Source: Sipunculus nudus (Eukaryota > Annelida > Sipuncula > Golfingiida > Sipunculidae). Taken from it: 64,000 nucleotides of DNA. Under the pieces are notes generated by a model. That model saw only the letters and a list, made by a program, of their open reading frames with translations, did not search any database and was not told where the DNA came from. Made by a program: the position numbers and the translations under genes. The stretch is from NCBI GenBank assembly GCA_026874595.1, contig JAPPUL010000072.1, positions 186,001 to 250,000 of the forward strand, given 5' to 3'. The stretch's first letter is position 1. Each line of letters begins with the position of its first letter. Shown here piece after piece: positions 53,335-61,703 of the stretch.

Positions 53335-53424
53335 CTCTCAAGCATAAATCATCATTAGCCTTTAGCCTTCAAGGAATAAAAAGGAATAAAGATGAATAGT
53401 ATACCTTACTGTAATGCTTGAGAG
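53335..53424. repeat. 11-bp perfect inverted repeat
   Basis: CTCTCAAGCAT (53335-53345) and ATGCTTGAGAG (53414-53424) are exact reverse complements separated by 68 bp. They lie between the small membrane protein gene and the 3' end of the fatty acid transporter gene. The arms could bound a short element or form a long stem in RNA. Neither is proven. Confidence 0.7.
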
Positions 53425-53484
53425 TCTGCCATTCTTCTAACACGAGCCTTATAAATAGTCTCTTACTTATAAATAGCTGCTTAC

Positions 53485-54843
53485 TTAAAAGAAGAGCAAG
53501 CCAAGTGATATAATTATGCCGGAATAAAGTAGTACAATAATACAATATCCCATTATGTCCCGCGCTCCAAGCCGTGCAATACCTAATGCCGGTAATGCCC
53601 AAAAGGGTTGAATCATATTTGTCCAGGCATCACCCCAAGCTATAGACATTGCCGTCTTTGCAGCGTCAACTCCAAGTTCTGCTCCTGCTGGCATCATTAT
53701 AGGTGCTTGCACTACCCATTGTCCGCCTCCAGACGGTACAAAAAAGTTTACAATACCAGCACTGATAAAAGTAAAGAGAGGATACGTAAATTCATTTGAG
53801 ATTGTAACAAATGCTTGCGAGATATAACCTGCAAGAGAAACACCATCAGCACCTGCAAATTTCATTAATCCCATAATACCAGCATAAAATGGAAATTGTA
53901 ATAATATACCTCCAACATTTCTACAAGCATCATCAACCGCACGTACTAGCCTAATTGGTGTTTTATGTAAAATTATAGCTGTGAATAAGAATATGAAGTT
54001 TATTATGTTTAGATTTAGGGCAAAGCCATTTTTTGCAAAGTGTAAGATTATTAGGGTATAACCAATTATTCCAAGAACAATGTTTATCCATGCAGCATTT
54101 TCAAGCTTTTGGGCTGGAGTCATTTTATCTTTGTCAAGAGTTTTTTCTTCTTCAGGCTCTTCAAATAAATCTGGGTCTACTAAAGTAGTGTTTTCTTTTG
54201 AGGGATGCATTGCCCTAAGGACAAAAGGTATGGTTAATGTAAGAATGGCTACTATAATTAGATTGTATGCTGATCCTATAGTTTGTGTTATTGGAATGGC
54301 TTGAGTTAAGGCTCCCCGTGTAAGTGCTTCAAGTCCTTCTGATGAGGCAATTTTAAGTGGTATTGAACCAGAAAAACCTCCGTGCCAGACTATGAATCCT
54401 GCATAGGCAGCTGCAATAAGTAAGGCATAGTGTACACCTTTTACTTTTTTGGCAACTTCTCGTGCAAAAATTGCGCCGACAACTAATCCTGTTCCCCAAT
54501 TTATAAAACTGGCTATAAGGGCTATGAAATTTACTAGTAAAACCGCTTGGCCTGGTGTTTTGGCAATGCCTGCAAGAGTTGATAGAAATCTTTTAACAAC
54601 AGAAGATGTTGCAAGTACGGTCCCTGTTACTAGTACTAAAGCCATTTGCATTGCAAATGTTAGGATAGACCAAAATCCCCCATACCAAGCACTAAGCAGC
54701 TCTTCAGGGGAGGCTTTTGTTACAGGAAAAGCCGCAAGAAATACAACAAAGGTAAGTACAACCGCAAAAATAAAAGGATTTGGTAAATAACGCTTTACTA
54801 AATTAACTGATCCATCTACAGTCTTACCAAAAAATGTGTTCAT
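53485..54843 (-). CDS. atoE: Short-chain fatty acid transporter AtoE
   Basis: The start at 54843 follows GGAGGA at a normal distance. A start 30 bases upstream is less likely. The 452-residue protein has about eleven hydrophobic segments. Family features are RYLPNPFIFAVVLTFVVF, LVNFIALIASFINWGTGLVV, HGGFSGSIPLKIAS, and NFFVPSGGGQWVVQAPIMMP followed by AGAELGVDAAKTAMSIAWGD. It imports butyrate or acetoacetate-like acids. It is the last gene of an atoD-atoA-atoE operon, 47 bp after atoA. Confidence 0.92.
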   Translation of the reverse strand: MNTFFGKTVDGSVNLVKRYLPNPFIFAVVLTFVVFLAAFPVTKASPEELLSAWYGGFWSILTFAMQMALVLVTGTVLATSSVVKRFLSTLAGIAKTPGQAVLLVNFIALIASFINWGTGLVVGAIFAREVAKKVKGVHYALLIAAAYAGFIVWHGGFSGSIPLKIASSEGLEALTRGALTQAIPITQTIGSAYNLIIVAILTLTIPFVLRAMHPSKENTTLVDPDLFEEPEEEKTLDKDKMTPAQKLENAAWINIVLGIIGYTLIILHFAKNGFALNLNIINFIFLFTAIILHKTPIRLVRAVDDACRNVGGILLQFPFYAGIMGLMKFAGADGVSLAGYISQAFVTISNEFTYPLFTFISAGIVNFFVPSGGGQWVVQAPIMMPAGAELGVDAAKTAMSIAWGDAWTNMIQPFWALPALGIARLGARDIMGYCIIVLLYSGIIISLGLLFF

Positions 54844-54890
54844 AATCTCCTCCATAAAAGTTATTATTTTCAATTATTATTTATTATTTA

Positions 54891-55541
54891 TTAACTAAGT
54901 GCAACCTCGTATGAAGCTTCTGTTACTTTCGATACATCCTCAAGGCTGACTCCTTTTGTAAGTTCTTTTAAAAATAATTTGCCAGCATTAAACTCAAATA
55001 CTGCAAGTTCCGTAATAATCATATCCACAACCGATTTCCCTGTAAGCGGTAAGCTACATTTCTTTAAAATCTTAGGCTTACCTTTTGCAGTATGCAAAGT
55101 CGATACAATAACTTTTTTAGTACCAGAAAGTAAATCCATTGCACCTCCCATACCAGGCAAAAACTTACCAGGTATTTTCCAATTTGCAAGATTACCTTCT
55201 TCATCAACTTCCAAAGCCCCCAAAACACTAATGTCAATATGTGAACCGCGTATTATCTCAAACGAAGTAACAGAATCAAAAAATACTCCGCCAGCTCTTA
55301 AACGTACAGCATTTCCTCCAGCATCAATAATATCTTTATCTGCATCCTCCACCGTGCCCTTATCCCATACCCCAGCAAAACCATTCTCAGAGTGAAAACT
55401 AACATTTATATTAGAGGATAAGTAGTTAATTGCTTTCGTCGGAAGCCCTATTCCAAGGTTTATTAAATCACCATCGTTAAACTCTTTTGCAACACGTTTT
55501 GCTATTATCTCTTTTGCGTTTTGTATCTCTTTTGCGTCCAT
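54891..55541 (-). CDS. atoA: 3-oxoacid/acetate CoA-transferase, beta subunit
   Basis: The 216-residue product has NLGIGLPTKAINYL near residue 31 and the catalytic Glu in FHSENGFAGV near residue 52. Further features are DAGGNAVRLRAGGVFFDS and GGAMDLLSGTKKVIV. With the alpha subunit it moves CoA from acetyl-CoA or succinyl-CoA to short-chain acids. It follows atoD by 4 bp and precedes atoE, consistent with uptake and activation of short-chain fatty acids. No thiolase gene is adjacent. Confidence 0.92.
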   Translation of the reverse strand: MDAKEIQNAKEIIAKRVAKEFNDGDLINLGIGLPTKAINYLSSNINVSFHSENGFAGVWDKGTVEDADKDIIDAGGNAVRLRAGGVFFDSVTSFEIIRGSHIDISVLGALEVDEEGNLANWKIPGKFLPGMGGAMDLLSGTKKVIVSTLHTAKGKPKILKKCSLPLTGKSVVDMIITELAVFEFNAGKLFLKELTKGVSLEDVSKVTEASYEVALS

Positions 55542-55545
55542 AGAA

Positions 55546-56193
55546 TTATATCTTTACTATATGATTTATATATATGAAGGGAGTATGTATAAAGTTTGGA
55601 TCTAACTCTCCAGCTTTTACTATAGTTTCAACTTCAGCAATAGATATTTTTGCAGAACCTGCCATCGGTACATTAAAGTTACGAGCTGCTTTATTATATA
55701 TTAGATTGCCAAAAGTGTCTGCCTTATAAGCTTTCAAAAGTGCTATGTCGCTATATAGTGGTCTTTCTAGAAGGTATTCTTGTCCATCTACAGTTATTAT
55801 TTCTTTTCCGTTGCAAACTAAAGTCTCTAAACCAACTTTAGTAAGTATTCCTCCAAGACCACAAGATGCTGCTCTAATCCTTTCGGCAAGAGTCCCTTGT
55901 GGGACTAACTCAACATCTAGAAAGCCTTCAAGCATCTGCTCTTGAGTATATTTATTTGTTCCTATGTGAGAGGCATAAAGTTTTTTAATTTTCCGCTTTG
56001 AGATTAATTTGCCAATGCCATAATTATCTATTCCGGTATCAGATGAGATTAATGTAAGGTTTTGTACATCTGTTTTTGCAATTTCATCGATAATATTATG
56101 TGGACTGCCGCATCCTAAAAACCCGCCAATACAAATAGTCATACCATCTTTTAAAAACGAACCAATATCTTTTAAAAAGATTTCTTTTCCCAT
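55546..56193 (-). CDS. atoD: 3-oxoacid/acetate CoA-transferase, alpha subunit
   Basis: The start at 56193 gives MGKEIFLKDIGSFLKDGMTI. An in-frame start 15 bases upstream exists. The 215-residue product has the Gly-rich CoA-transferase signature ICIGGFLGCGSPHNIIDEIA, then PQGTLAERIRAASCGLGGIL and a late VPMAGSAKISIAEVE. It pairs with AtoA. The operon atoD-atoA-atoE matches the enteric ato layout without atoB. Base composition is near G/C balance. Confidence 0.91.
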   Translation of the reverse strand: MGKEIFLKDIGSFLKDGMTICIGGFLGCGSPHNIIDEIAKTDVQNLTLISSDTGIDNYGIGKLISKRKIKKLYASHIGTNKYTQEQMLEGFLDVELVPQGTLAERIRAASCGLGGILTKVGLETLVCNGKEIITVDGQEYLLERPLYSDIALLKAYKADTFGNLIYNKAARNFNVPMAGSAKISIAEVETIVKAGELDPNFIHTPFIYINHIVKI

Positions 56194-56462
56194 AAAAACC
56201 CGCCGCATAAAGTGATAAGCTATTCTAGAAAGCTACTAAGCATATATTTAAAAAGCAAGTTTTTTTAAGGTGCATAAACTAAGCTTAGTTAATAGCCTAG
56301 ATGGACTTATATAAAAGCTTTAGTAAGGAAGCAAACAGCGATTACAAATAATCTAGTAGGCAAGTTGGAAAACAAAAAAGTTGTTAACTTAAAAAAAGTT
56401 GTTAACTTAAATTTATACCTTCATAATTCATAAGTAAACTATAAAAGGGATAAGGTGCTAAT

Positions 56463-57566
56463 ATGTTAAGAAAAAGTATTTTAATGATTATTATATTTAG
56501 TTTTGTTTTTGCGGGCTGTGGAAATGACATGTCAAACACGGGAGGAGAAGGCAGCGGTCAAACTAGCTGTAATATTTCTATATCTAGCTATGAAGAGTTT
56601 GACAAAATAAGAGACAACTTGTCTTGTAATTACACGCTTACAGCAAATATTGACTTTCCGAGTAACACAGACTTTGAGCCAATAGGAACTGAAAACAAAC
56701 CTTTTACAGGAGTGCTAGACGGAGCAGGACATACGATAAAAAAGGTTACAATTGAGAAGAAAGGTTCTTCTTATGTAGGAGTAATTGGCTATGCAAAGGG
56801 TGCTACTATTAAGAAGTTTGTTGTTGAGAATGCAAATGTTAAAGGCAGATCACGTGTAGGTGCTGTAATCTCAAGTGTAGGTGCTGTAGTAGGAGAAGTA
56901 CGTGATAGTAAGATAATGGAGCTTAGTGTAATCGGTGGTAAAGTAGAGACTGATGCTAATCAGGTCGGCGGGCTCGTTGGAGCTAGCTACAATACTATTA
57001 TAGAAAACTCTTATTCATCTTCTACTGTTAAGGGTAATAGCAATGTAGGCGGTCTTGTTGGAAGAAATGTTGGGACTATAGAAAACTCATATGCAACGGG
57101 AGAGGTTACTGGTGCTGATACTGTAGGCGGTCTTGTTGGATTTAACTACGGGGGGACTATAGAAAACTCATATGCAACGGGAAAGGTTACGAGAGTGGGT
57201 AGTGATCGTCCTGTTTTTGCAGGCGGTCTTGTTGGTTGGAACTCCGGGGGGACTATAGAAAACTCATATGCAACGGGAGCGGTTACTGGTACTAGTTTTG
57301 CAGGCGGTCTTGTTGGACTGGCTGATGGCCAGAACACAATAGAAAACAGCTACTATGACCAAGAGGGCACAGGGAAAACGGATGCTGATAAGGGTATAGG
57401 AGTAAGTGGGAAAGCTAATATCGTAAAAAGAGATAATAAGTACTATGATACTCTAGGGACGGAGGATATAACTACCGACGATGTTGAGATATTCAAAGGC
57501 TGGGATTCAAGTGTATGGGATTTGAAAGCTGGCGCATGGCCAAAGCTTGCATGGCAAACGAATTAA
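56463..57566 (+). CDS. GLUG-repeat surface lipoprotein, copy 1
   Basis: The 367-residue product has a lipoprotein signal ending at Cys19 (FVFAGC). A conserved N-terminal block contains two Cys (TSCNISISSYEEFDKIRDNL, then SCNYTLTANIDF), followed by FTGVLDGAGHTIKKVTIEKK. From about residue 155 a series of about 24-residue GLUG repeats of the form GGLVGxNxGTIENSYATG follows. The C-terminus is WDSSVWDLKAGAWPKLAWQTN-like. GLUG repeats occur in secreted and surface proteins and fold as a beta-solenoid. It is the first of four tandem paralogues. Its signal peptide and upstream region differ from the other three. It contains two G6 tracts at 57150-57155 and 57247-57252. Confidence 0.85.
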   Translation: MLRKSILMIIIFSFVFAGCGNDMSNTGGEGSGQTSCNISISSYEEFDKIRDNLSCNYTLTANIDFPSNTDFEPIGTENKPFTGVLDGAGHTIKKVTIEKKGSSYVGVIGYAKGATIKKFVVENANVKGRSRVGAVISSVGAVVGEVRDSKIMELSVIGGKVETDANQVGGLVGASYNTIIENSYSSSTVKGNSNVGGLVGRNVGTIENSYATGEVTGADTVGGLVGFNYGGTIENSYATGKVTRVGSDRPVFAGGLVGWNSGGTIENSYATGAVTGTSFAGGLVGLADGQNTIENSYYDQEGTGKTDADKGIGVSGKANIVKRDNKYYDTLGTEDITTDDVEIFKGWDSSVWDLKAGAWPKLAWQTN

Positions 57567-57688
57567 CCTTTAAGTATCGGGCGATAAGAAAGCATAAAAA
57601 GAGTAGTAAAGCGTAGTAAAATATAATTAAAGGGTTATATTAGGTTTATTATAATAACTAAAATTAATTATATGTAGGAGTGAACACA
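57567..57688 (+). promoter_or_regulatory. Conserved 122-bp intergenic block with promoter, copy A
   Basis: This block is almost identical to 58695-58828 and 59729-59850. It contains TTAAAG (57627-57632), 17 bp and a perfect TATAAT (57650-57655), then TAGGAG before the ATG at 57689. Each of the three downstream lipoprotein genes thus has its own equal promoter. Confidence 0.75.
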
Positions 57689-58694
57689 ATGAAAAATAAA
57701 AGTATAGTAGTGCTTATTTTGAGTATTCTTGTGGTTTTGGGCTGTGGAAATGACATGTCAAACACGGGAGGAGAAGGCAGCGGTCAAACTAGCTGTAATA
57801 TTTCTATAGCTAACTATAAAGCGTTTGACAAAATAAGAGAAAACTTGTCTTGTAATTACACGCTTACAGCAGATATTGACTTTGAAATGAGAACAGACTT
57901 TGAGCCAATAGGAACTGAAAACAAACCTTTTACAGGAGTGCTAGACGGAGCAGGATATACGATAAAAAAGGTTACAATTGAGAAGAGCAAGGTTAACGAT
58001 GTAGGAGTAATTGGCTATGCAAAGGGTGCTACTATTAAGAAGTTTGTTGTTGAGAATGCAAATGTTAAAGGCAGATCACGTGTAGGTGCTGTAGTAGGAG
58101 AAGTACATGATAGTAAGATAATGGAGCTTAGTGTAATCGGTGGTAAAGTAGAGACTGATGGTAATCAGGTCGGCGGGCTCGTTGGAGCTAGCTACAATAC
58201 TATTATAGAAAACTCTTATTCATCTGCTACTGTTAAGGGTAATAGCAGTGTAGGCGGGCTCGTTGGAAGAAATGTTGGGGGGGACTATAGAAAACTCATA
58301 TGCAACGGGAGCGGTTACTGGTGAGAGTGTAATGGGTGGTCTTGTTGGGTATACCATCAATGGGACTATAAAAAACTCATATGCAACGGGAGCGGTTACT
58401 GTTACTGGTATAGGTTTTAATGTCGGCGGTCTGGTTGGATGGCCTGAGGCCCAGAACACAATAGAAAACAGCTACTATGACAAAGAGGGCACAGGGAAAA
58501 CGGATACTACTACAGGTGTTACAGGAGTAAGTGGGAAAGCTAATATCGTAAAAAGAGATAATAAGTACTATGATACTCTAGGGACGGAGGATATAACTAC
58601 CGACGATGTTGAGATATTCAAGGGGTGGGATTTTGCAAGTGTATGGGATTTTACAGAAAGACAGTGGCCAAAGCTTGCATGGCAAACGAATTAA
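57689..58694 (+). pseudogene. GLUG-repeat surface lipoprotein, copy 2, frameshifted in a G7 tract
   Basis: The signal peptide ends at LVVLGC, and the N-terminal block is SIANYKAFDKIRENLS with ADIDFEMRTDFEPIG. The frame breaks at a G7 run (58277-58283) inside a GLUG repeat. In copy 1 the equivalent position is G6. The first frame stops at 58324. The remaining repeats and the normal C-terminus (WDFTERQWPKLAWQTN) continue in the other frame to 58694. This could be an OFF state of a phase-variable gene or a sequencing error. As read, a protein of about 211 residues without the last repeats would be made. Confidence 0.82.
58277..58283. repeat. G7 tract at the frameshift of lipoprotein copy 2
   Basis: Seven G residues lie inside a GLUG repeat where copy 1 has G6 in frame. 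One G fewer would restore the reading frame. This is a typical site for slipped-strand mispairing. Confidence 0.85.
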
Positions 58695-58828
58695 CCTTTA
58701 AGTATCGGGCGATAAGAAAGTGTAGCACTAATCATAAAAAGAGTAGTAAAGCGTAGTAAAATATAATTAAAGGGTTATATTAGGTTTATTATAATAATTA
58801 AAATTAATTATATGTAGGAGTGAACACA
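58695..58828 (+). promoter_or_regulatory. Conserved intergenic block with promoter, copy B (12-bp insertion)
   Basis: This copy is the same as copy A except for a 12-bp insertion near 58722-58733 that contains TGTAGCACTAAT. TTAAAG lies at 58767-58772, TATAAT at 58790-58795, and TAGGAG precedes the ATG at 58829. Confidence 0.75.
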
Positions 58829-59728
58829 ATGAAAAATAAAAGTATAGCAGTGTTTATTTTGAGTAGTCTTGTGGTTTTGGGCTGTGGAAATGACATGTCA
58901 AACACGGGAGGAGAAGGCAGCGGTCAAACTAGCTGTAATATTTCTATAGCTAACTATAAAGCGTTTGACAAAATAAGAGAAAACTTGTCTTGTAATTACA
59001 CGCTTACAGCAGATATTGACTTTGAAATGAGAACAGACTTTAAGCCAATAGGAACTAAAGACAAACCTTTTACAGGAGTGCTAGACGGGTCAGGACATAC
59101 GATAAAAAACGTTAAAATTGAGCAGAGTGATACTGATTATGTAGGAGTAATTGGCTATGCAAAGGGTGCTACTATTAAGAAGTTTGTTGTTGAGAATGCA
59201 AATGTTAAAGGCAAACGTGTAGGTGCTGTAGTAGGAGAAGTACATGATAGTAAGATAATGGAGCTTAGTGTAATCGGTGGTACAGTAGAGGGTAGTAGTT
59301 ACTCTACGGTAGGCGGACTTGTTGCTACAATCGTTGATAGCGCTATAGAAAACTCTTATTCAACTGCTTCTGCTACTTATACAGGTACTCCTCCAGAGGG
59401 GACCGAGATAAATATAGGCGGTCTTGTTGGTTATAACTCAAATGATAGCAGTATAAAAAACTCATATGCAACGGGAGCGGTTACTGTTACTGATACTCCT
59501 CCAGAGGGGACCGAGATAAATATAGGCGGTCTTGTTGGAAAAGACTATAGCAAGACAGTATCCAACAGCTACTATGACAAAACAAGCACAAAGCAAATGG
59601 ATAGAGGTAAGGGTATAGGTTTAGCGGGAGCTCCTACTAGTCAAGATCAGCTTAGCGGTTTTGACTTTGCCAACGTATGGGATTTTAAAGCTGGCGCATG
59701 GCCTAAGTTAAAGTGGCAAACGAATTAA
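58829..59728 (+). CDS. GLUG-repeat surface lipoprotein, copy 3
   Basis: The 299-residue product has a signal ending at LVVLGC and an N-terminal block almost identical to copy 2 (SIANYKAFDKIRENLS). The repeat part is shorter and different: two repeats carry the insert TDTPPEGTEINIGGLVG or its TGTPPEG variant. The end reads FDFANVWDFKAGAWPKLKWQ. The frame is intact. The start at 58829 uses TAGGAG. The patchwork of blocks shared with different copies suggests recombination within the array. Confidence 0.83.
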   Translation: MKNKSIAVFILSSLVVLGCGNDMSNTGGEGSGQTSCNISIANYKAFDKIRENLSCNYTLTADIDFEMRTDFKPIGTKDKPFTGVLDGSGHTIKNVKIEQSDTDYVGVIGYAKGATIKKFVVENANVKGKRVGAVVGEVHDSKIMELSVIGGTVEGSSYSTVGGLVATIVDSAIENSYSTASATYTGTPPEGTEINIGGLVGYNSNDSSIKNSYATGAVTVTDTPPEGTEINIGGLVGKDYSKTVSNSYYDKTSTKQMDRGKGIGLAGAPTSQDQLSGFDFANVWDFKAGAWPKLKWQTN

Positions 59729-59850
59729 CCTTTAAGTATCGGGCGATAAGAAAGCATAAAAAGAGTAGTAAAGCGTAGTAAAATATAATTAAAGGGTTAT
59801 ATTAGGTTTATTATAATAACTAAAATTAATTATATGTAGGAGTGAACACA
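59729..59850 (+). promoter_or_regulatory. Conserved 122-bp intergenic block with promoter, copy C
   Basis: This copy is nearly identical to copy A. TTAAAG is at 59789-59794 and TATAAT at 59812-59817, with a 17-bp spacer. TAGGAG precedes the ATG at 59851. Confidence 0.75.
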
Positions 59851-60927
59851 ATGAAAAATAAAAGTATAGTAGTGCTTATTTTGAGTATTCTTGTGGTTTT
59901 GGGCTGTGGAAATGACATGACGAACACGCCAAGTGGACAGGGTCCAAGTGGACAGGAGACAACTAGCTGTAATATTTCTATATCTAGCTATGAAGAGTTT
60001 GACAAAATAAGAGAAAACTTGTCTTGTAATTACACGCTTACAGCAAATATTGACTTTGCGAGTAAGACAGACTTCCAGCCAATAGGAACTGAAAACAAAC
60101 CTTTTACAGGAGTGCTAGACGGAGCAGGACATACCATAAAAAAGGTTACAATTGAGAAGAAAGGTTCTTCTTATGTAGGAGTAATTGGCTATGCAAAGGA
60201 TGGGACTATAAAAGGCCTCACCTTTGAAAATGTAAAGATTAAAGGCAAGGGTTATGTAGGAGTTATAGGAGCGAGTAGCGGAACAATAATGAATGTCTAT
60301 GTAAAGAGCGGCACTATTGAAGGTCATGGAGGTAGTCCTTATTATGTAGGCGGTCTTGTTGGGGAGAATGGAGGTCCTATAACAAACTCTTATTCAGCTG
60401 CTACTGTTAAGGGTAATAGTTATATAGGCGGTCTTGCTGGATCTAACTACGGGACTATAGAAAACTCTTATTCATCTGCTACTGTTAAGGATTCTTATTA
60501 TTATGTAGGCGGTCTTGTTGGAAGAAATAGTGGGACTATAGAAAACTCTTATTCATCTTCTACTGTTACTGGTTCTTCTACTGTAGGCGGTCTTGCTGGA
60601 TCTAACTCCGGGACTATAGAAAACTCATATGCAACGGGAGCGGTTACTACTACTAGTAAGTATAAAGGCGGTCTTGTTGGAGAAGACTATAGCAAGAAAG
60701 TATCCAACAGCTACTATGACGAAGCAGGCACAGGGAAAACGGATAGAGGTAAGGGTATAGGAGTAAGCAAGGGGACTAATATCGTAAAAAGAGATAATAA
60801 GTACTATGATACTCTAGAGACGCCTTCTGATGGCAACGACGATGTTGAGATATTCAAAGGCTGGGATTTTGCAAGTGTATGGGATTTTACAGCTGGGTGG
60901 CCTAAGTTAAAGTGGCAAAGCCCTTAA
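59851..60927 (+). CDS. GLUG-repeat surface lipoprotein, copy 4
   Basis: The 358-residue product has the same signal peptide as copy 2. After it comes a unique linker, PSGQGPSGQETTSC, in place of GGEGSGQTSC. The N-terminal block then follows copy 1 (SISSYEEFDKIRENLS, VTIEKKGSSYVGVIGYAK). Five or six GLUG repeats (for example GGLVGRNSGTIENSYSSSTV) lead to the C-terminus WDFTAGWPKLKWQ. The frame is intact. The mix of copy 1-like and copy 2-like parts again points to gene conversion. A small palindrome (AGCCCTTAAGGGCT, 60919-60932) overlaps the stop codon. Confidence 0.85.
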   Translation: MKNKSIVVLILSILVVLGCGNDMTNTPSGQGPSGQETTSCNISISSYEEFDKIRENLSCNYTLTANIDFASKTDFQPIGTENKPFTGVLDGAGHTIKKVTIEKKGSSYVGVIGYAKDGTIKGLTFENVKIKGKGYVGVIGASSGTIMNVYVKSGTIEGHGGSPYYVGGLVGENGGPITNSYSAATVKGNSYIGGLAGSNYGTIENSYSSATVKDSYYYVGGLVGRNSGTIENSYSSSTVTGSSTVGGLAGSNSGTIENSYATGAVTTTSKYKGGLVGEDYSKKVSNSYYDEAGTGKTDRGKGIGVSKGTNIVKRDNKYYDTLETPSDGNDDVEIFKGWDFASVWDFTAGWPKLKWQSP

Positions 60928-61011
60928 GGGCTACTAATAGTGCTAATTGTTTCTGCTTATCTGTTTATAGATTCTTTTGAAACATTTTGAATCTTATTCG
61001 TTTTTTGAATC

Positions 61012-61581
61012 TTATTCCCTAACGTCAGCTACAATAAAACCTCTAAAATCGCCTAGTTTATAACCTATGGCTTTATCGTTTGGATATTTTCTCTTTATGA
61101 TTCTATAAGCTTTGGCATTTCTACTTTTAGCCGAGCCATGACATTGTATACAGCTTCCTTCCATATACAAAGGTTTTAATACTTTATAATGCTTGTTTGA
61201 GATCTCCCTGACGAGTAATTGCTTATACTTTTTATTCTTTTTGCTACCAGCTTCAAATTCTTGTAATAAACGCTTTTCAAGCTCGTCTTTAGGAAAGTTA
61301 TTAGGATTTCTATTTTTAAGTGATATTCTTTTTACAGCAACACCTTCTTTAAATGATTTATTTAGAGAAGCTTTTAAAGAGCTGGCTTTTAAACTACAAA
61401 ATGTTGCAGCTTTGACAGGGCCTCCGCTTTTCATATGTTTTATAAGATTTTGTTTTAAGGTTTTGCCGAATTTTTGGATTGCATTTTTACCTTTTGTCGT
61501 AGCTTCTTTTTTAGTTAGAGTACTTGCATTTGTACTAATAACAAGTGTAGAAACTATAAACAGTACCATAAATCTTTGCAT
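61012..61581 (-). CDS. DUF3365 (Tll0287-like) haem-binding protein
   Basis: The 189-residue product has a signal peptide (about 1-19). It contains GGPVKAATFCSLKASSLKAS and the C-terminal CIQCHG, a CxxCH haem c motif, followed by IGYKLGDFRGFIVADV. This is the DUF3365/Tll0287-like domain, a PAS-like haem-binding fold often used as a redox or gas sensor. Here no signalling domain is fused. A c-type haem would need a cytochrome maturation system encoded elsewhere. The gene stands alone and is leftward. Confidence 0.8.
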   Translation of the reverse strand: MQRFMVLFIVSTLVISTNASTLTKKEATTKGKNAIQKFGKTLKQNLIKHMKSGGPVKAATFCSLKASSLKASLNKSFKEGVAVKRISLKNRNPNNFPKDELEKRLLQEFEAGSKKNKKYKQLLVREISNKHYKVLKPLYMEGSCIQCHGSAKSRNAKAYRIIKRKYPNDKAIGYKLGDFRGFIVADVRE

Positions 61582-61703
61582 AGCTCACTCCTTATTAAGG
61601 GTTTAATAAAATGGCTTGGCTATATCACAATATACTAAATAATTACAAAAGAGGTATAAAGTAGATGTTAAAAGAGTAATAAGTAGAAAACAGGGGGGAG
61701 AGG

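Noticed and set aside
60919-60932. AGCCCTTAAGGGCT palindrome as a terminator for the lipoprotein array
   Set aside because: It overlaps the stop codon and no T run follows, so a Rho-independent terminator is not supported.
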